A DNA stretch of 64,000 bases, from NCBI GenBank assembly GCA_043228905.1, contig JBHGNT010000007.1, forward strand, positions 9,610,001-9,674,000, given 5' to 3'. The notes beneath the pieces were generated by a model. It searched no databases, was not told where the DNA came from, and saw only the letters and a program-made list of their open reading frames with translations. Position 1 is the first letter of the stretch, and every line of letters begins with the position of its first letter. Below, piece by piece: positions 31,701 to 43,091 of this stretch. The translations under genes and the position numbers were made by a program. The stretch is from Azolla caroliniana. Lineage: Eukaryota; Polypodiophyta.

Positions 31701-34700
31701 CTTTATGGGTTTGAAGGTGTTTCCCTTATTGTTGTGACAATATAATGGGGCACTCTGTTTAAATATTGGTATAATGCAGGGATCTTGTGCATGAGAATAT
31801 TAGCAGGAGTTGCAAGGACCAGCAACGCCAAATTCAGGTCTCTTGTCTCGTTTTACTTTATGCTACTTTGTTTATGACAAGCTACAGCTAATAAAAAGCA
31901 GCATGCAAAAGACTAAAAGAAACTATGCAAACATTATATGTGGATTTCTTTTACTTTGCTAGTTTTGACAAAGGCATTTGGTTTTGAAATCTAGATCAGT
32001 ATTATTCTTGGGGAAGTTGGACATCTATTGGATCTTCTAAGATCTTGGATTGTTCCTCCTGAACACCAAAATGATCATTGGAGGTAGATCGAAACTTCTT
32101 TATAATCTACTAATTTTCTGATATAATACTAGCAAAGTTTCTAAGAAACTTGTTTCTTGTCCTTTGGAACAGGTCACATGGCCATCCACAGATGATTCGT
32201 TTTGGAGCTCATTTAATACTTGTGTTGCGGCATATCCTTGATGAGGATGTGAAACAACAGTTTAGAGAGAAGCTTTGGCTTGTAGGAGACCTAATATTGA
32301 ACACGTGAGTGTTTTGGAGATGAACTTAAAATTGGATTTTTTTTTCTTTTTTTTGAGAGAGAAGGAAGAAAGGAAGAAAGAAAGATATATTAACATCTTT
32401 TACGAGGCCAAAATGGCCTATAAGACCAAATAAGAGATTACATCTTAAGTGTTGTCTCGTCTTTGAGAACAAATCAAAATAAAATAAATATTACACAGTA
32501 AATATAAAAGTAAATAACATGAAAAGAAAAGAAATGAGGGAATCTGGTTTTTGGCACATGTGAGAACCTCAAGTTAGGTATATTGTAGCTTTTGTCTTCG
32601 AAAGATCTCTAGCATAGGTCGATCCAGAATGGAAATGTCTCCGAAGTGAGGGAAGCACTTACAGTGGCGGGAGATAATGGCTTTTATCTGTCAATGACAA
32701 GGGTGTCGAGGTCGTGGTCCATGGGGCCGAGGCCTACGTGCACGGCAAATTACCATTGCCCGATCAATTGTAACCCCTTTGTTATGTCCTGGTCTGGAGC
32801 CCATTTGTGTATCCCGTGATGGACTTATAGGAGTAGGAGTGATGGGGCTAAAGAAAGTTGTGATTGTTCTTTGTGGATGAGCTTGTGTGGCTGTATTCTT
32901 CAACAACTTTTCCCGATGTCTCTTGAGCTCTAACAAGAAAAGTCCTAGGCATCGTTGGTCCTCATATTCCATTACCTTGCGTAGTGGGCCAAAGCCTTGT
33001 TTAAAGAGGCAATGGTATCTCCCTCTGATTTCATACAAGACACTACAATGACAAACATAAGTGTTCTTCAGATTCCACTCCTTGACGACACAATTGGCAA
33101 ATTCTCTCTTCTAGAGGTAGTCGTGTATATTTGCCTACCTCAATCTGTAGCGGATGTGATGAAGTTCGCAGCTGCCCTATCACACTATGCAGCGCATAGG
33201 CTAGATGTATGTCCATATAAGGTGGCTTGATGACAAATCCATCCTCCGATGTATGTAAGAAGTGTCTTATAGTGGGCCATCTTTGTACCAAGTGGTATTT
33301 TGGGGCTGATCCATGTTATCTTGTTTTCCAAGTTAATAATATAAGTTCGGATCACTCTATTCTTTTCCACTTTGGTCATATTTAGATGGGGACAGTCCAA
33401 GCTATATTGGAATGGGGGTAGTGCATTTATACTCATGCCATGTGACGCGAACCAATGCTGCATTTCAACATACCAACAATGAGTGTCTCCATTTTCAGTC
33501 AGTTGTTTTGATGACATGAGTGCCAACCTTGGGTACTTTCGTTTAGGGAGCTCCCAAAGACGTTGGATAAATGTCATTGATTGGAACAACGCCTCGGTTA
33601 TTATAGGTGCTGCTCCCATCTTTGTCCGGATTATATCGTGGGGCACCGATGCTTTGCTCCTTATCATGCGAGCAATCATTGACACTAGAGAGAGAGAGAG
33701 AGAGAGAGAAAGAAAGATATATTAACTTCTTTTAAGAGGCCAAAATGGCCTATAAGACCAAATAAGAGATTACATCTTAAGTGTTGTCTTGTCTTTGAGA
33801 ACAAATCAAAATAAAATAAATATTACACAGTAAATATAAAAGTAAATAACATGAAAAGAAAAGAAATGAGGGAATTTGGTTTTTGGCACATGTGTGTGAG
33901 CGAGAGAGGTCTTATTATTTTCTTTGGAAGTCAAATAGGACCCATGAGACAAAGATATAATATTTTCACGTAATACATGTGAGCGACTAGTGACTTTGGA
34001 TGTTCAAGAACTTTGCTAATGAATGCCGCAATTGAGAGTGCACACTATGATTGTGAGAGAAAGCCGCAATTGAAAGTGCACACTATGATTGTGAGAGAAA
34101 GCCGCAATTGAAAGTGCACACTATGATTGTGAGAGAAATTCGTGCAAAGATTAGGTTTGGTCGAAGATATGTGGAAAGCATAGCTGAATGTTATCAAAGG
34201 TAGAGCAGAGGTCACTTATGACCCATGAGACCAAAGATTTAACATTTTCATGTAATACATGTGGAAGTGACTAACGATTCTTGATGTTCAAGAACATTAC
34301 TAATGAATGTGACAATTGAGAGTGCACACTAGGATTGTGAGACATTCATGCAAGGATTGGGTTAGGTTGAAGATATGTGGAATGCATAGCCGAATGTTAT
34401 AAAAAATAGAACATTGTATCAAAGTGTCTTAGACTCCCAAACTTGTTTAGGGAAAAGTGTGCAATTCATCACTTTTGCCCCAATGCCCCCATCTTACATC
34501 GTAGTGAGTGTGCGCTACGTCGCCTGGAAGCAATAGCTTGGATGATAGATAACAAGATGGGCTCTTAACATATATTGACATGTGCTGTTTCCTTGTTTGG
34601 CGAAGGATATGCGTTTGTAGTTTGGTGTTACATATGTAGTATAATGTGTGAATCATTAGCCTCCACATTTTCCTCATATCATGATACATTGGTGTTGAAA

Positions 34701-37700
34701 AAGGCCTCATTTTCACAAAGGAATCTATTGATGCATCATGAAGCAAGTATGTTAAATATTTTTCCATATCTTGTATCCAATTGGAACACAGAATTTTGCT
34801 TTTATGTGTCTTTTGGATCTTTTTGCTTGCTTCCCATGTGATTCTAGGAAGTCGATGTGAGGGATGTTCTTGACTCTTTTCATGGACAAGATCTCAATGG
34901 AAAGGATCCCATCTCAAGAAGTAGGATTGTATATGGTGTTTGTTTTTTGCCTCGGAGAAACTTTATAAGAAAATGCTTTTGGACATTTTCAAACTTTCTA
35001 GGTGGACTTAGGGATGTGACCACCCCGTACTTTCACCTTATAAAGTAAGGATGTCACCAAAGTGTTGAAAGGGTATTTCTTGAGGACCCACCACTTACAT
35101 ATGTGTTCTCAAATTCATAATATGCTCTCGTTCTCACCTTTAAGAAGCCGATAGCTCGTTCCTTCTATCTAAAGTATTTGAAGTCAAGGTATAAACCTTT
35201 TCATAGTTTCAAGTGGCTCATTATTGTACATAATATATGGTTTATCCTTAGTTTGGCTTTGCACATGCATAATCTTTGTTCTAGAGCTATTGACGCTCAA
35301 CTTAGAATGCATGTAAAACTCTTCCAATGCCCTCATAAGCTTTTATGCATCTCCTAAAAATATTTGCAAAATCCACCACATCATTTGCATACAACAAAAG
35401 CATGATGACTAACATCCTTTATGACAAATTCTTCAATGCCTTTTTCGTCTACAAACTCTGCAACCATTTGCTCTAAATCATCAATGGACCGACCAAATCG
35501 AGTTGGTTAGGGTGGGCATCCTTTCTTAACAGCGACATTTCATCACCAAGTTATTCAATGTGCCTTTGAAAATATGCACGAGGCACCATATCAACAACTT
35601 TCTTCAGTGCATGAAGCAACAATATAGACCCTTACCTCTCAAGAGACTTTCTTCCATTAATACTATTAAGGTTGACAAGGTGATCGATGATGCTATGGTG
35701 TTTTCAAGCTAGCCTGTCCATAAGCTGTCTTACCATTTTTTTATAGCCCATGCACTTCCCTTTGATTCTATTATATATCCAAATAGTTTTTCATTTAGAG
35801 AGCTGGCCATATCTGATAATTGTTTATTTTATTTACATTTCCACCTTTATGCAAAGTTTGTAGTCCAATCGTAGGGCTTGCCATGCTGGGTCTGAAGTGA
35901 GGGGAGCACCTTTGGTGTTGGGTGTAATGGAATGGATTTGTCTAGAGCAGGGGTGTTGGGGCTGTTTCTTTCCATTCTGAGGCTTTTAAAGTTGACTTCA
36001 AATTTTGTGGTCTTCGAATGGGCAGGACTTACAACCTTAGGAGTATTCACATGGTTAAAATTATTAATCTTCAATAGTCGTGCTACACATGACCAAAAGA
36101 AAAGGATTGTAAGCTGCCCGAAGTAACTCGGTTGCTTCGATATGAAGTTTATTTAAAAACTTTAGAGATAAGAGAGAATGCATTAAGATTAAACTCCAAT
36201 GAGCCTAAACTAGATGCAAGTGGAGAGGAGATGGTTAAGAAAAATTGTAGTGTTTTAAAGTTTTAAGGGTATTAGGGTTATAGGGTTTGAGGAGAGTAAA
36301 AAGATTTGGGATTAGATTGTAGGGTTAAGATTTGGGATTTAGGGTTAACGATAGTTGGAATTAGTGTCCAATCACTAGGCCATAAAAGGAATTGAAAAAG
36401 ATAATCTAATGAGAATGAGAATGAGAATGAGAATGGAGAAAAAACAAATTAATACAACCAAGGATAGAAAGTTTGAAACTAATTAATTAAACAAACAAGT
36501 GAACTAATGAAACTAAAAGATCAAGAGATGGAAGACAAGTAGCCAAAAATGCTAGTAACTTTATAAGGGCAAATGCATTTTCCCTCATAGAGAGGCTCCA
36601 CAATGCCAAGAAATTATGGCTGTATTTGCAGCTGGCAGATCAGTGTGTATTCTGTTAAGAATTTAGAATAGCTTTTGGATGTGTGCAGGTATGCCATTTT
36701 TCTTTTTACACAGAGAAGAGAAGAGCTTGTGGGCATCTATGCATCTCAACTAGCTCCATACTTGTGTGAAGAGCTGTATTTGCACATGATGGAGCTGAGA
36801 CAAAATGAGAGGTGATACATTTTACATTAATTTATTTTTCTTCCACTCATGATACTGAACGTTCTGATATTTATTTTAACATTTAGAACTTTTATTGTTT
36901 ATATAGCGAACTTGTCAAATATAAGATTTTTCGATCAGCTTTGGAGAATCTTCCATTTGAAGGGGACCCATTGAAAGGATGTGTTTCAAGCATTCTTGAT
37001 CGGTGACTTTTTCAATCTCATGGGGACTCATTTATTGCGCCCTACTTAGTGATTTATTTACTGCGTAAACATACTTGTACAGGGTTTTAAGTAGATCCAG
37101 GGAACCAGCAAAAGTCCAACTCAAAGGTGAAGAGGTTGAAGAACGTCTAGAGCATGAAAGATTGCAAAAGGCGATTGCTGCTCAATGGCTTTGTTTTAGT
37201 CCTCCTCCGAGCTTGGAAAGTGCAGAGCTACTACGTGTGGAGCTGCTTGCAAGGGCTGTTCAACATAGGTTTCATACCAAATATTGATTGCACTAATTTA
37301 TATAGTGGCTGATTGAAACTGTATAATAGTGACGTGATGTTCAATGTCTGTTTATGTATTTTCCAGCAACATTCTTCTTTGTGAGTTTGCACTTACTTCA
37401 CTTCAAAGAAATATCAGGATGCCTGTTGCTGCACACATGCTATTGGGATATCTGGTTGAGCCATTGAAACAATCTGTTGAATACTCTTTATATCCTCAGC
37501 ATATTCTGAAGGAGAATATTGATGAGATTCAGGAATGGGTAATACTTCTTATTGATGATATTTATTTCAATATGAAAAATTCTTTCTGCAAAAAGGGGGT
37601 CATACATTCAAGATCAAAATCTTTATGTAATTTTTATTCTGTGAAGTCATATTTACAAGTTAGTTTTAATTTAGTAGAATAGCAATGCATTTTAAGATGT

Positions 37701-40019
37701 TTCCATGCTGTCTTTTGCTTCTTAGCGGGAATATTTTACCTGTGATGCACTGTACCGTAATTGGTTGAAAATTGAAGTCTCAAACACACAAATCACAGCT
37801 CTATCTATAGAAGAGAAAGAGATAGCCTCTGCTGCTGCCACAGAAGCTATTGGTGCAGCAACTTCATTTTTGCAGAGTATGATTTCTCTAGTCATGTCCC
37901 ATCAGTTCAATAATTCTTTATCAATGTCTTGGCTTATTGTATGCTTCATTTGAATTTGTAGGGAGAGGTTCCACATGGATGTCAGGTCAAGAATCATTGC
38001 CTGATTTTTATCCATCCCCTGCGTGGATTGAGCTGCATGCAGTTGGGGTACTTATTTCACCGTCTGGACAGTGTGTGGTGCCTGATGCAGCAATATGCAC
38101 AGCTTTAAAAACCTCTCTTTATTCTTGTGTGGATAAGGAAATTGGGATTCTCCGACAACTACAGGTATGGATTCTCCCGTGGTCCATTCTTTTCTCTTCT
38201 TTGGTTCCAATATAGATAATCAAATATCAAAATTTAATGCATAGCAGTAGTAAAGCATGCATAAAAGAGAGCCGGAAAACAATATCACAAAACACCAGGC
38301 TGACTGTCCTTCTGGAGTGTGCTACAAGGGTTGGATACATTAATTGGATCACATCTATAAGGTAAAGCATGACGGAAATCAATATGCATGAGTTGATGGA
38401 CAGATTATCATGAGAAAAGTGATGTAACGATGACAATATGTGTTTTTTGAGAGGGATATACTGTATGTTTCCATGCAAATATGTAGTTTGCAGTTGAACA
38501 TTGTATGTGCTCTCCTAGTTCCCTTGAACTAGCCATGCACATGTGTTGCATAGGTATTCACAACTTCATTGTGATAGTATTTTGAGTTGCTTGAACTTGC
38601 ACCTTTTCTAGTAGTGTGGAGCTCTAACTGCTACCTCGAACATCTCGGACCATAAATCTCTTTGCTAGTGCTCCATCCTAGTGTCATAGTGTGGGCATCT
38701 GAACTTAACTGCAACAGTATAGGAGTTAACCCAAGTTTGTGTATTACACACAATCAAGTTAGTATGCATAAGTTAACTTGGTTTACCTTAAAAGTACCTA
38801 TAGCATGTGAAGTTGAGGGAAAATCAACAGCACGGATCCCGCTGACAATTTTTAAGGTTTGATGATGAAAAAGGAACTCACTTTGGGTTGCCATTACAGA
38901 ATTTTCTTTTTCTTTTCTATGAAGTAAGTATTGTGTGATGCTGAAGCTTTTGGCTTTCAAAATGATGTTATGTAGGTCTATGAATTGGACTTCTGTATGA
39001 ATAAAGCTCTTGTTATTTCTTTAGGAAGGTTATAAGCAAAATAAGCTGTCGGCATAATTGATGCCCTACTTGTGTGCCTAGATCGGGACTGAAAAGATAA
39101 TTTCTGAAACACTATATGATACTATAATCAAACATGAACATTTTTTCACCACGACTCACGAGTCTGTAGAATCTGAAGTGCGAATTTGAATTGATTTTGT
39201 TTCAGGTTGAAATAGCGGAGTGTGGAAGTGCAAATGCTATCAATGTGCACTTACGATGTCTCTCTGTGAAGGGGGATGAAATTCGGAGCTCTTTAGATTC
39301 CAATGGTGGTCTGCTTGCAGCAGTTTTATCAACTTCAGTCAAAGGTGATTTGAATAAAAATAAAAAGTGCTTTACCTTCTTTAGCTCAATGAATTTATGA
39401 TTCGTGTTCTTGAAATTGATAGATTGTTGAGTCGGTGAATGTGTTTGAGGAAGAGTTGAAATGCTATTTTGTTCTTGATGGTGAATCAGGAGAACTAGAT
39501 CATTTTCGAGCAGCTTTGAGTATTTCACGATTGGATGCTTGGTTTGTTGATAAGGACGAAAAGTATCTACCTGCTGCTTGTATTAAACAAGGTCTATGCC
39601 GTCTTTGTTGCCTTCCAGAGCTTATACTACGGTGTATGCAGGTAGAAAATACACAAAATTAGGGTCACTTATGGCAAAAGTATACTTTTGACGAAAAATT
39701 GTTCACTTAATAAAAAGGATAACAAATATACTAAATTGATGGAGTTTTTATAGATGAGGGTTTCGCTACTAGAGTCAGATTGTCTGGTAAATGATGATGA
39801 TGATCTGGTTGAATACGTTGCATCATCTGAAAACAATATACACCAATTCTTCAGTCCGCAACAGTTGCAGGTGATAGATCAAACCCTTTTTTTCCTTGGC
39901 ATGTCTGAACTCCTTACAAATGTTTATACAAATAGTTTTGTTACTTGATGTAGGAATTCTTGCTCTTGGAACGAGAATACACATTGCAAATTATGGACAT
40001 GGCAGAAAGCGATAGCTAA
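22660..40019 (+). CDS. NUP107: NUP107, nuclear pore complex Y-complex scaffold (25 exons)
   Basis: Exons: 22660-22742, 24052-24322, 24453-24528, 24986-25055, 26653-26768, 26923-26957, 27057-27176, 27263-27421, 27903-27995, 28066-28233, 29341-29442, 30900-31135, 31780-31837, 31995-32083, 32173-32304, 36689-36811, 36907-37002, 37083-37268, 37367-37538, 37726-37876, 37962-38164, 39206-39344, 39490-39641, 39754-39870, 39954-40019. All introns are GT-AG and the phases join to 3,213 nt (1,070 codons plus stop), close to the ~1,080 residues of plant NUP107. Diagnostic stretches are RAIEDRLMRQKAQ, SCWALVKSWLDVQVDMELAR-like exon 12, LDQQPRDLPSLFQKL, ELVGIYASQLAP, LQKAIAAQWLCFSPPP and RLDAWF. The product is an alpha-helical solenoid of the Nup84/Nup107 family, which bridges NUP96 and NUP133 in the pore scaffold at the nuclear envelope. 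The acidic N-terminus (exon 2) is poorly conserved. No stops or frameshifts were seen. Confidence 0.95.
22743..24051 (+). other. NUP107 intron 1
   Basis: A 1.3-kb intron with a (CT)n tract at 22761-22794 and a 78-bp tandem duplication (23683-23838). Nothing else was recognised. Confidence 0.8.
23683..23838. repeat. 78-bp tandem duplication in intron 1
   Basis: Two adjacent copies, each starting ATTAAGAATGCAATGGAG, at 23683 and 23761, with a few substitutions. Confidence 0.9.
25256..25972. repeat. 239-bp unit in three tandem copies (intron 4)
   Basis: Copies begin ATAAAACCAGTGTAGTCTG at about 25256, 25495 and 25734, with only a few differences. Copies 2 and 3 are closest to each other. They lie inside the 1.6-kb intron 4 (25056-26652) and hold no coding sequence. 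Confidence 0.95.
28366..28790 (-). mobile_element. LINE fragments in NUP107 intron 10
   Basis: The minus-strand text is homologous to the LINE C-terminal region at 32913-33310 (HYKTHFLHTSEDGFIIRPPYMD). At its 5' end it abuts the 3' hairpin AGGCCAAAATGGCCT (28768-28782) of a second copy. Both are truncated and non-functional. Confidence 0.75.
28921..29184. repeat. 132-bp diverged tandem duplication (intron 10)
   Basis: Two copies share CAGCCATAACAGCTGAT (28991 and 29123) and flanking text. The minus strand could encode repeated QLLWL segments, but there is no known domain. Confidence 0.7.
29443..30899. other. NUP107 intron 11: no feature recognised
   Basis: A 1.46-kb intron between the exons ending VCRDWE and starting SACWALV. 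It contains a short internal duplication (GTCAAGAGTNTCCATG...TTTCATTCACATTTGATTG near 30040 and 30135). No transposon was identified. Confidence 0.6.
32355..33686 (-). mobile_element. LINE copy 1 in NUP107 intron 15 (5'-truncated)
   Basis: The minus strand encodes LINE ORF2 C-terminal pieces: SKASVPHDIIRTKMGAAPII (33185-33685), then the zinc module ICQLCRQGVESEEHLC, then LELKRHREKLLKN. A 3' UTR with the GGCC hairpin and a purine-rich plus-strand tail (sense TTTC) at 32355-32384 follow. Several frameshifts are present. Confidence 0.82.
33687..33900 (-). mobile_element. LINE copy 2 in intron 15 (3' UTR only)
   Basis: About 165 bp nearly identical to 32404-32566, with its own TTTC-type tail (33687-33716). 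It is placed exactly at the 5' end of copy 1. Confidence 0.78.
33935..34405. repeat. diverged duplication in intron 15, containing a 38-bp triplication
   Basis: Two blocks (about 33935-34200 and 34205-34405) share ACCCATGAGAC, TTCAAGAAC and GAAGATATGTGGAA. Inside the first, 38-bp units start GCCGCAATTG at 34025, 34063 and 34101. Confidence 0.82.
35130..35640 (-). pseudogene. fragment of a second LINE type: reverse transcriptase
   Basis: The minus strand near 35390 reads LLYANDVVDFANIF, a decayed YADD catalytic box, preceded by QLDLVGPL-like text. It is followed by an ALEEF-type segment and KIMHVQSQTKDKPYIMYNN-like sequence in shifted frames. It differs from the APE LINE at 8456. Heavily mutated. 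Confidence 0.6.
36265..36345. repeat. degenerate telomere-like tract in intron 15
   Basis: Several TAGGGTT/TTAGGG words, with TTTAGGG at 36338-36344, spread over 80 bp. Too irregular to be a recent telomere insertion. An AATGAG microsatellite lies at 36410-36435. Confidence 0.45.
38165..39205. other. NUP107 intron 21: no feature recognised
   Basis: 1.04 kb, AT-rich, no repeats or coding signals identified. Confidence 0.6.
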
Positions 40020-41100
40020 ATCCTGTGTTTTTGCATATATCATCAAAAGGGATTTTGTGCTTTCTATTGAGGTGAAGTGTAAACTATGGTATAACATGGA
40101 TTCAGGGGAAAATTCCATTTGAAATGGGTACGGAGTGAAAGAAACTACCATTCATGTAAATGATGACATCTGGTGATGAAGACAGGAATACAAAGTTGAG
40201 AAACATGATGCATATGTAACTTTTTGTATATGGATTATTCTCTTAACGTTTAATTCTACCATATGGTAAGTTTTTAGACTGTAAATCTTGCATTTAAGAT
40301 TTTCTTACCCAATTCGGTCTGTATGCCTGATGTTAGATAAATAGCAATACGTGATTGGTCGAATTGCATAGGTCAATTGGAACAAGTGAATATACAGGAT
40401 CATTTCCATCCGTTTCATCTTAGGTAAGAAAGTTCACAAATGCTTGCATGACATTCCCAATCCATCACCCCTTCCCCATCCATATTGCTCATACCCATAT
40501 GAGTTCACTTGGTTAATTAATCAAGAACATTCGAGAAAATGCCACTGATTGGTTATAATTCGTTAAGGCCCAAGATCATAGTGATATGTATTATTCTATA
40601 ATAGGGCTCTATTATGGGTAGGGCTCTATTATGGGGTTTCATATTTAGGAGTAGCATTTATAAGGTTTCGATTTTCCTTAAACCCAAAACTCAAAACTTG
40701 TCTTTCCTTGGCCCTACTTTGAATGCTCATGGTGGCTCCTCGAGGTCTAATCCTGTTGTCTTTCCGTGATCCCTATATTGGAAAAAACATATGATGCATA
40801 TCAATATACAATTGAAAAAATTAGAACACATTTATTCTCAAGAATATACATAAATGTCACAAAAGGAGAGAGAAAGCGCAAAGATCATGTATATTAAATG
40901 CAAAGAATCCTCCCTCCTTTGATCTCCAGTCGATGCTATTGGTCAAAGAAAATCATGTCCGAATGAGCAATGCATTGGAAGTACACATGCTCTACTCACA
41001 CTCGGATGGAGGAAGAGGATGCGATCATGCAAGAAGAGGTTGATATGGCTAAGGATGACGAGGGACAAGTCCAATGTGTCCTTTGGTTCTTGCGCATTTA
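40020..41100. other. NUP107 3' UTR and downstream spacer
   Basis: No second gene was recognised. A short duplication (AGGGCTCTATTATGGG) is at about 40603-40637. No clear AATAAA signal could be assigned. Confidence 0.55.
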
Positions 41101-41153
41101 ATCGATACGTGATGTATTTTATGTGTTAAGAATATTCAATTATTTCTAGCGAG

Positions 41154-41224
41154 TCCATTGTAGTTTAGTTGCATGGGATACTCGACTTTCACTAGAGAAA
41201 ATTGGGTTCCACTCCGGCAATGGA
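41154..41224 (+). pseudogene. tRNA-Glu-like sequence, type II
   Basis: TCCATTG...CAATGGA acceptor intact, CTTTCAC loop present, anticodon stem nearly paired, T-arm degenerate (GGGTTCCACTC). Confidence 0.55.
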
Positions 41225-41673
41225 AGGATGATGTCATGTTTCTATACATACATCTTAGGCCAAAAATGTTTCGTATCTTCTAAAGTCAATTCAAAATTAG
41301 GTCTTACCATCAATATCTTATTAAATCTTATATGCTATTGTGGGATAGAATGATTGAGTCTATTCCCAATCATCGATAGAGATTTGAATTTGATGAAAAG
41401 TTTGCCTTCTATAATTGCCGATTGAACTCATTTTCACTCGTATGAAAGGTACGAGGTATATTGTTTAATTAAAGTAATGACATTTCTCGATAATTCATTC
41501 AAGAGGATAAAATCACATTTCACTTAAAAGGAAACATACTTGATGGTCTCCTTTAGTAAACCAAGAACCACGAAGGTAACACTAGGATATCATGCCTCAT
41601 CTTGCGTTTCCTCAATTTATGGTTAATTGACATTTTCGTTTATTTTAGAGGAAAATTCTTTAAATTTGTCAAC

Positions 41674-41746
41674 TCCATTGTAGTCTAGTTGGTTAGGATA
41701 CTTGGCTTTCACTCGAGCAACCTGGGTTCAAGTCTTGGCAATGCAA
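41674..41746 (+). tRNA. tRNA-Glu (UUC), possibly functional
   Basis: Cloverleaf can form: anticodon stem CTTGG/TCGAG with wobble pairs around CTTTCAC, T-stem CTGGG/CTTGG, and B-box GGTTCAAGTC. One acceptor mismatch is present (3' side CAATGCA). The A-box TAGTCTAGTTGG is intact. No T-run follows closely. Confidence 0.5.
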
Positions 41747-42085
41747 GCATCAAGTTGAGTTCAGGTGGCATTTCATATGAAAAAAGTCTCATAATTGAGA
41801 AATACAAGTGATAAAACCTAGTGGTACCATAATATATGTCTAATGACATAATGTACATGTATTGGGTTACAATTGTGGTCTCTAATTCTAACTATCCATC
41901 AGTATTGAATTTAAAAGTAAAATACTGTTCAAAAACCTAAAGCATATCATGTGTCTTGCACATTTAATCGTTGAATTTAAAGGCTAAATAGTGTTCAAAA
42001 TCCTAAAGCGTATCATGTGTCTTGCGCATTTAATCGATACATGACATATTTTATTTGTTAAGAATATTCAATTATTTCTAGCGAG

Positions 42086-42156
42086 TCCATTGTAGTTTAC
42101 TTGGATGGGATACTCGGCTTTCACTACAGAAAATTGGGTTCCACTATGGCAATGGA
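42086..42156 (+). pseudogene. tRNA-Glu-like sequence, type II
   Basis: Acceptor intact, anticodon stem broken (CTCGG/CTACA). It lies 53 bp before the copia G insertion point. Confidence 0.55.
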
Positions 42157-42208
42157 AGGATGATGTGATGTTTCTAGACATCTTAGGGAAAAAATGTTTC
42201 GTATATTA

Positions 42209-42593
42209 TGTTGAGAGACAAGCTCAACATCGGCCAGTTCGGCTGAAGAAGCCGAGGACCGGATCGGTTGGGACCGATCGGTTAGGCCGAGTGCGTACAC
42301 CGGGAGGTCGTTAGGAAAGATATTCCGTGAAGAATATATTTGGGAGTTAGTGTAGGAGCTCTTGATGAGGATTGAAGTACTATCAGTACTTCGGTCAGTC
42401 CTTCTAGGACTTGTATAAAAATGTTCACTGAGCACGTCTTATGTACAAACTGAGTATTATTGTTGAATATAGCTTTTTGTGTCTTCTCTCTGTCTCTCCC
42501 GCGTATACCGTGTAAGCTCAAGCTCTCCATTGAACCTGAGTTTCCTTCCTTCTGTTCGGTCTTCATACTTGCTTCCGCACGTTGCTTTCTACA
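42209..42593 (+). repeat. 5' LTR of copia G (385 bp)
   Basis: TGTTGAGAGAC...TTTCTACA, with TATAAAA at 42414-42420 as the probable promoter and a GC-rich palindromic patch (ACCGATCGGT). Confidence 0.93.
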
Positions 42594-42605
42594 TGGTATC
42601 AGAGC
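42594..42605 (+). promoter_or_regulatory. primer binding site of copia G (tRNA-iMet)
   Basis: TGGTATCAGAGC directly follows the LTR, an exact complement of the plant tRNA-iMet 3' end including CCA. Confidence 0.92.
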
Positions 42606-42665
42606 GCGAGGGTTGAGAACCTCTCTGCAGCCGACACAGCTTGACGAAGAAGAACGAGAAGAACG

Positions 42666-43091
42666 ATGGATAGAGGCATGGCGAGCTCGCTTCCAACAGA
42701 GAAGCTCGACAGAACCAACTACGCGTCTTGGTCCTACAAGATGCACCAGTACCTGCTCGGGCACGACTACTGGAGTTATGTCGAAGGAGCTAATGACGCG
42801 GCACCCGAATCAACACACAGAGACTTCCCGTTGTGGGAGCAATTTGCGAGCAGGGTATTGTACTGCTTCGCGTTGTGTGTGGGCGAACAACTATTGAGCT
42901 ATGTTCGGGATGCAAAGACGCCGAAGGGTGCGTGGGAAAATTTGAAGAAGATTTTCGCTGCGAGCACCACAGCTAGGAAGCTTCAGCTCCGACAGGAGTT
43001 GAGCAACCTACGACAACTCGACTTGTCGGTGGCGGACTATACCTCGAAGATCAAGGATATCTGCGACTCCCTCGCCTCCATAGAGGTGAAC
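42666..43091 (+). pseudogene. copia G gag, N-terminal part (cut by solo LTR)
   Basis: MDRGMASSLPTEKLDRTNY through YKMHQYLLGHDYWSYVEG to CDSLASIEVN. The coding text stops at the solo LTR and resumes at 43725 with MNIEESEMVQICLRGLASK. Confidence 0.9.

Larger units (their letters stand above)
41101..42208 (+). repeat. right tRNA-Glu repeat array, block 1
   Basis: Plus-oriented copies of the repeat family of the left array, holding one type I and two type II tRNA-Glu-like segments. Copia G interrupts it at 42209, and it resumes at 48412 after a 5-bp duplication. Confidence 0.88.

Noticed and set aside
34025-34138. Three 38-bp repeats as a possible CRISPR-like array
   Set aside because: Direct head-to-tail repeats without spacers, in a eukaryotic intron.
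36265-36345. True interstitial telomere
   Set aside because: Only one exact TTTAGGG and irregular spacing; probably AT/G-rich drift.
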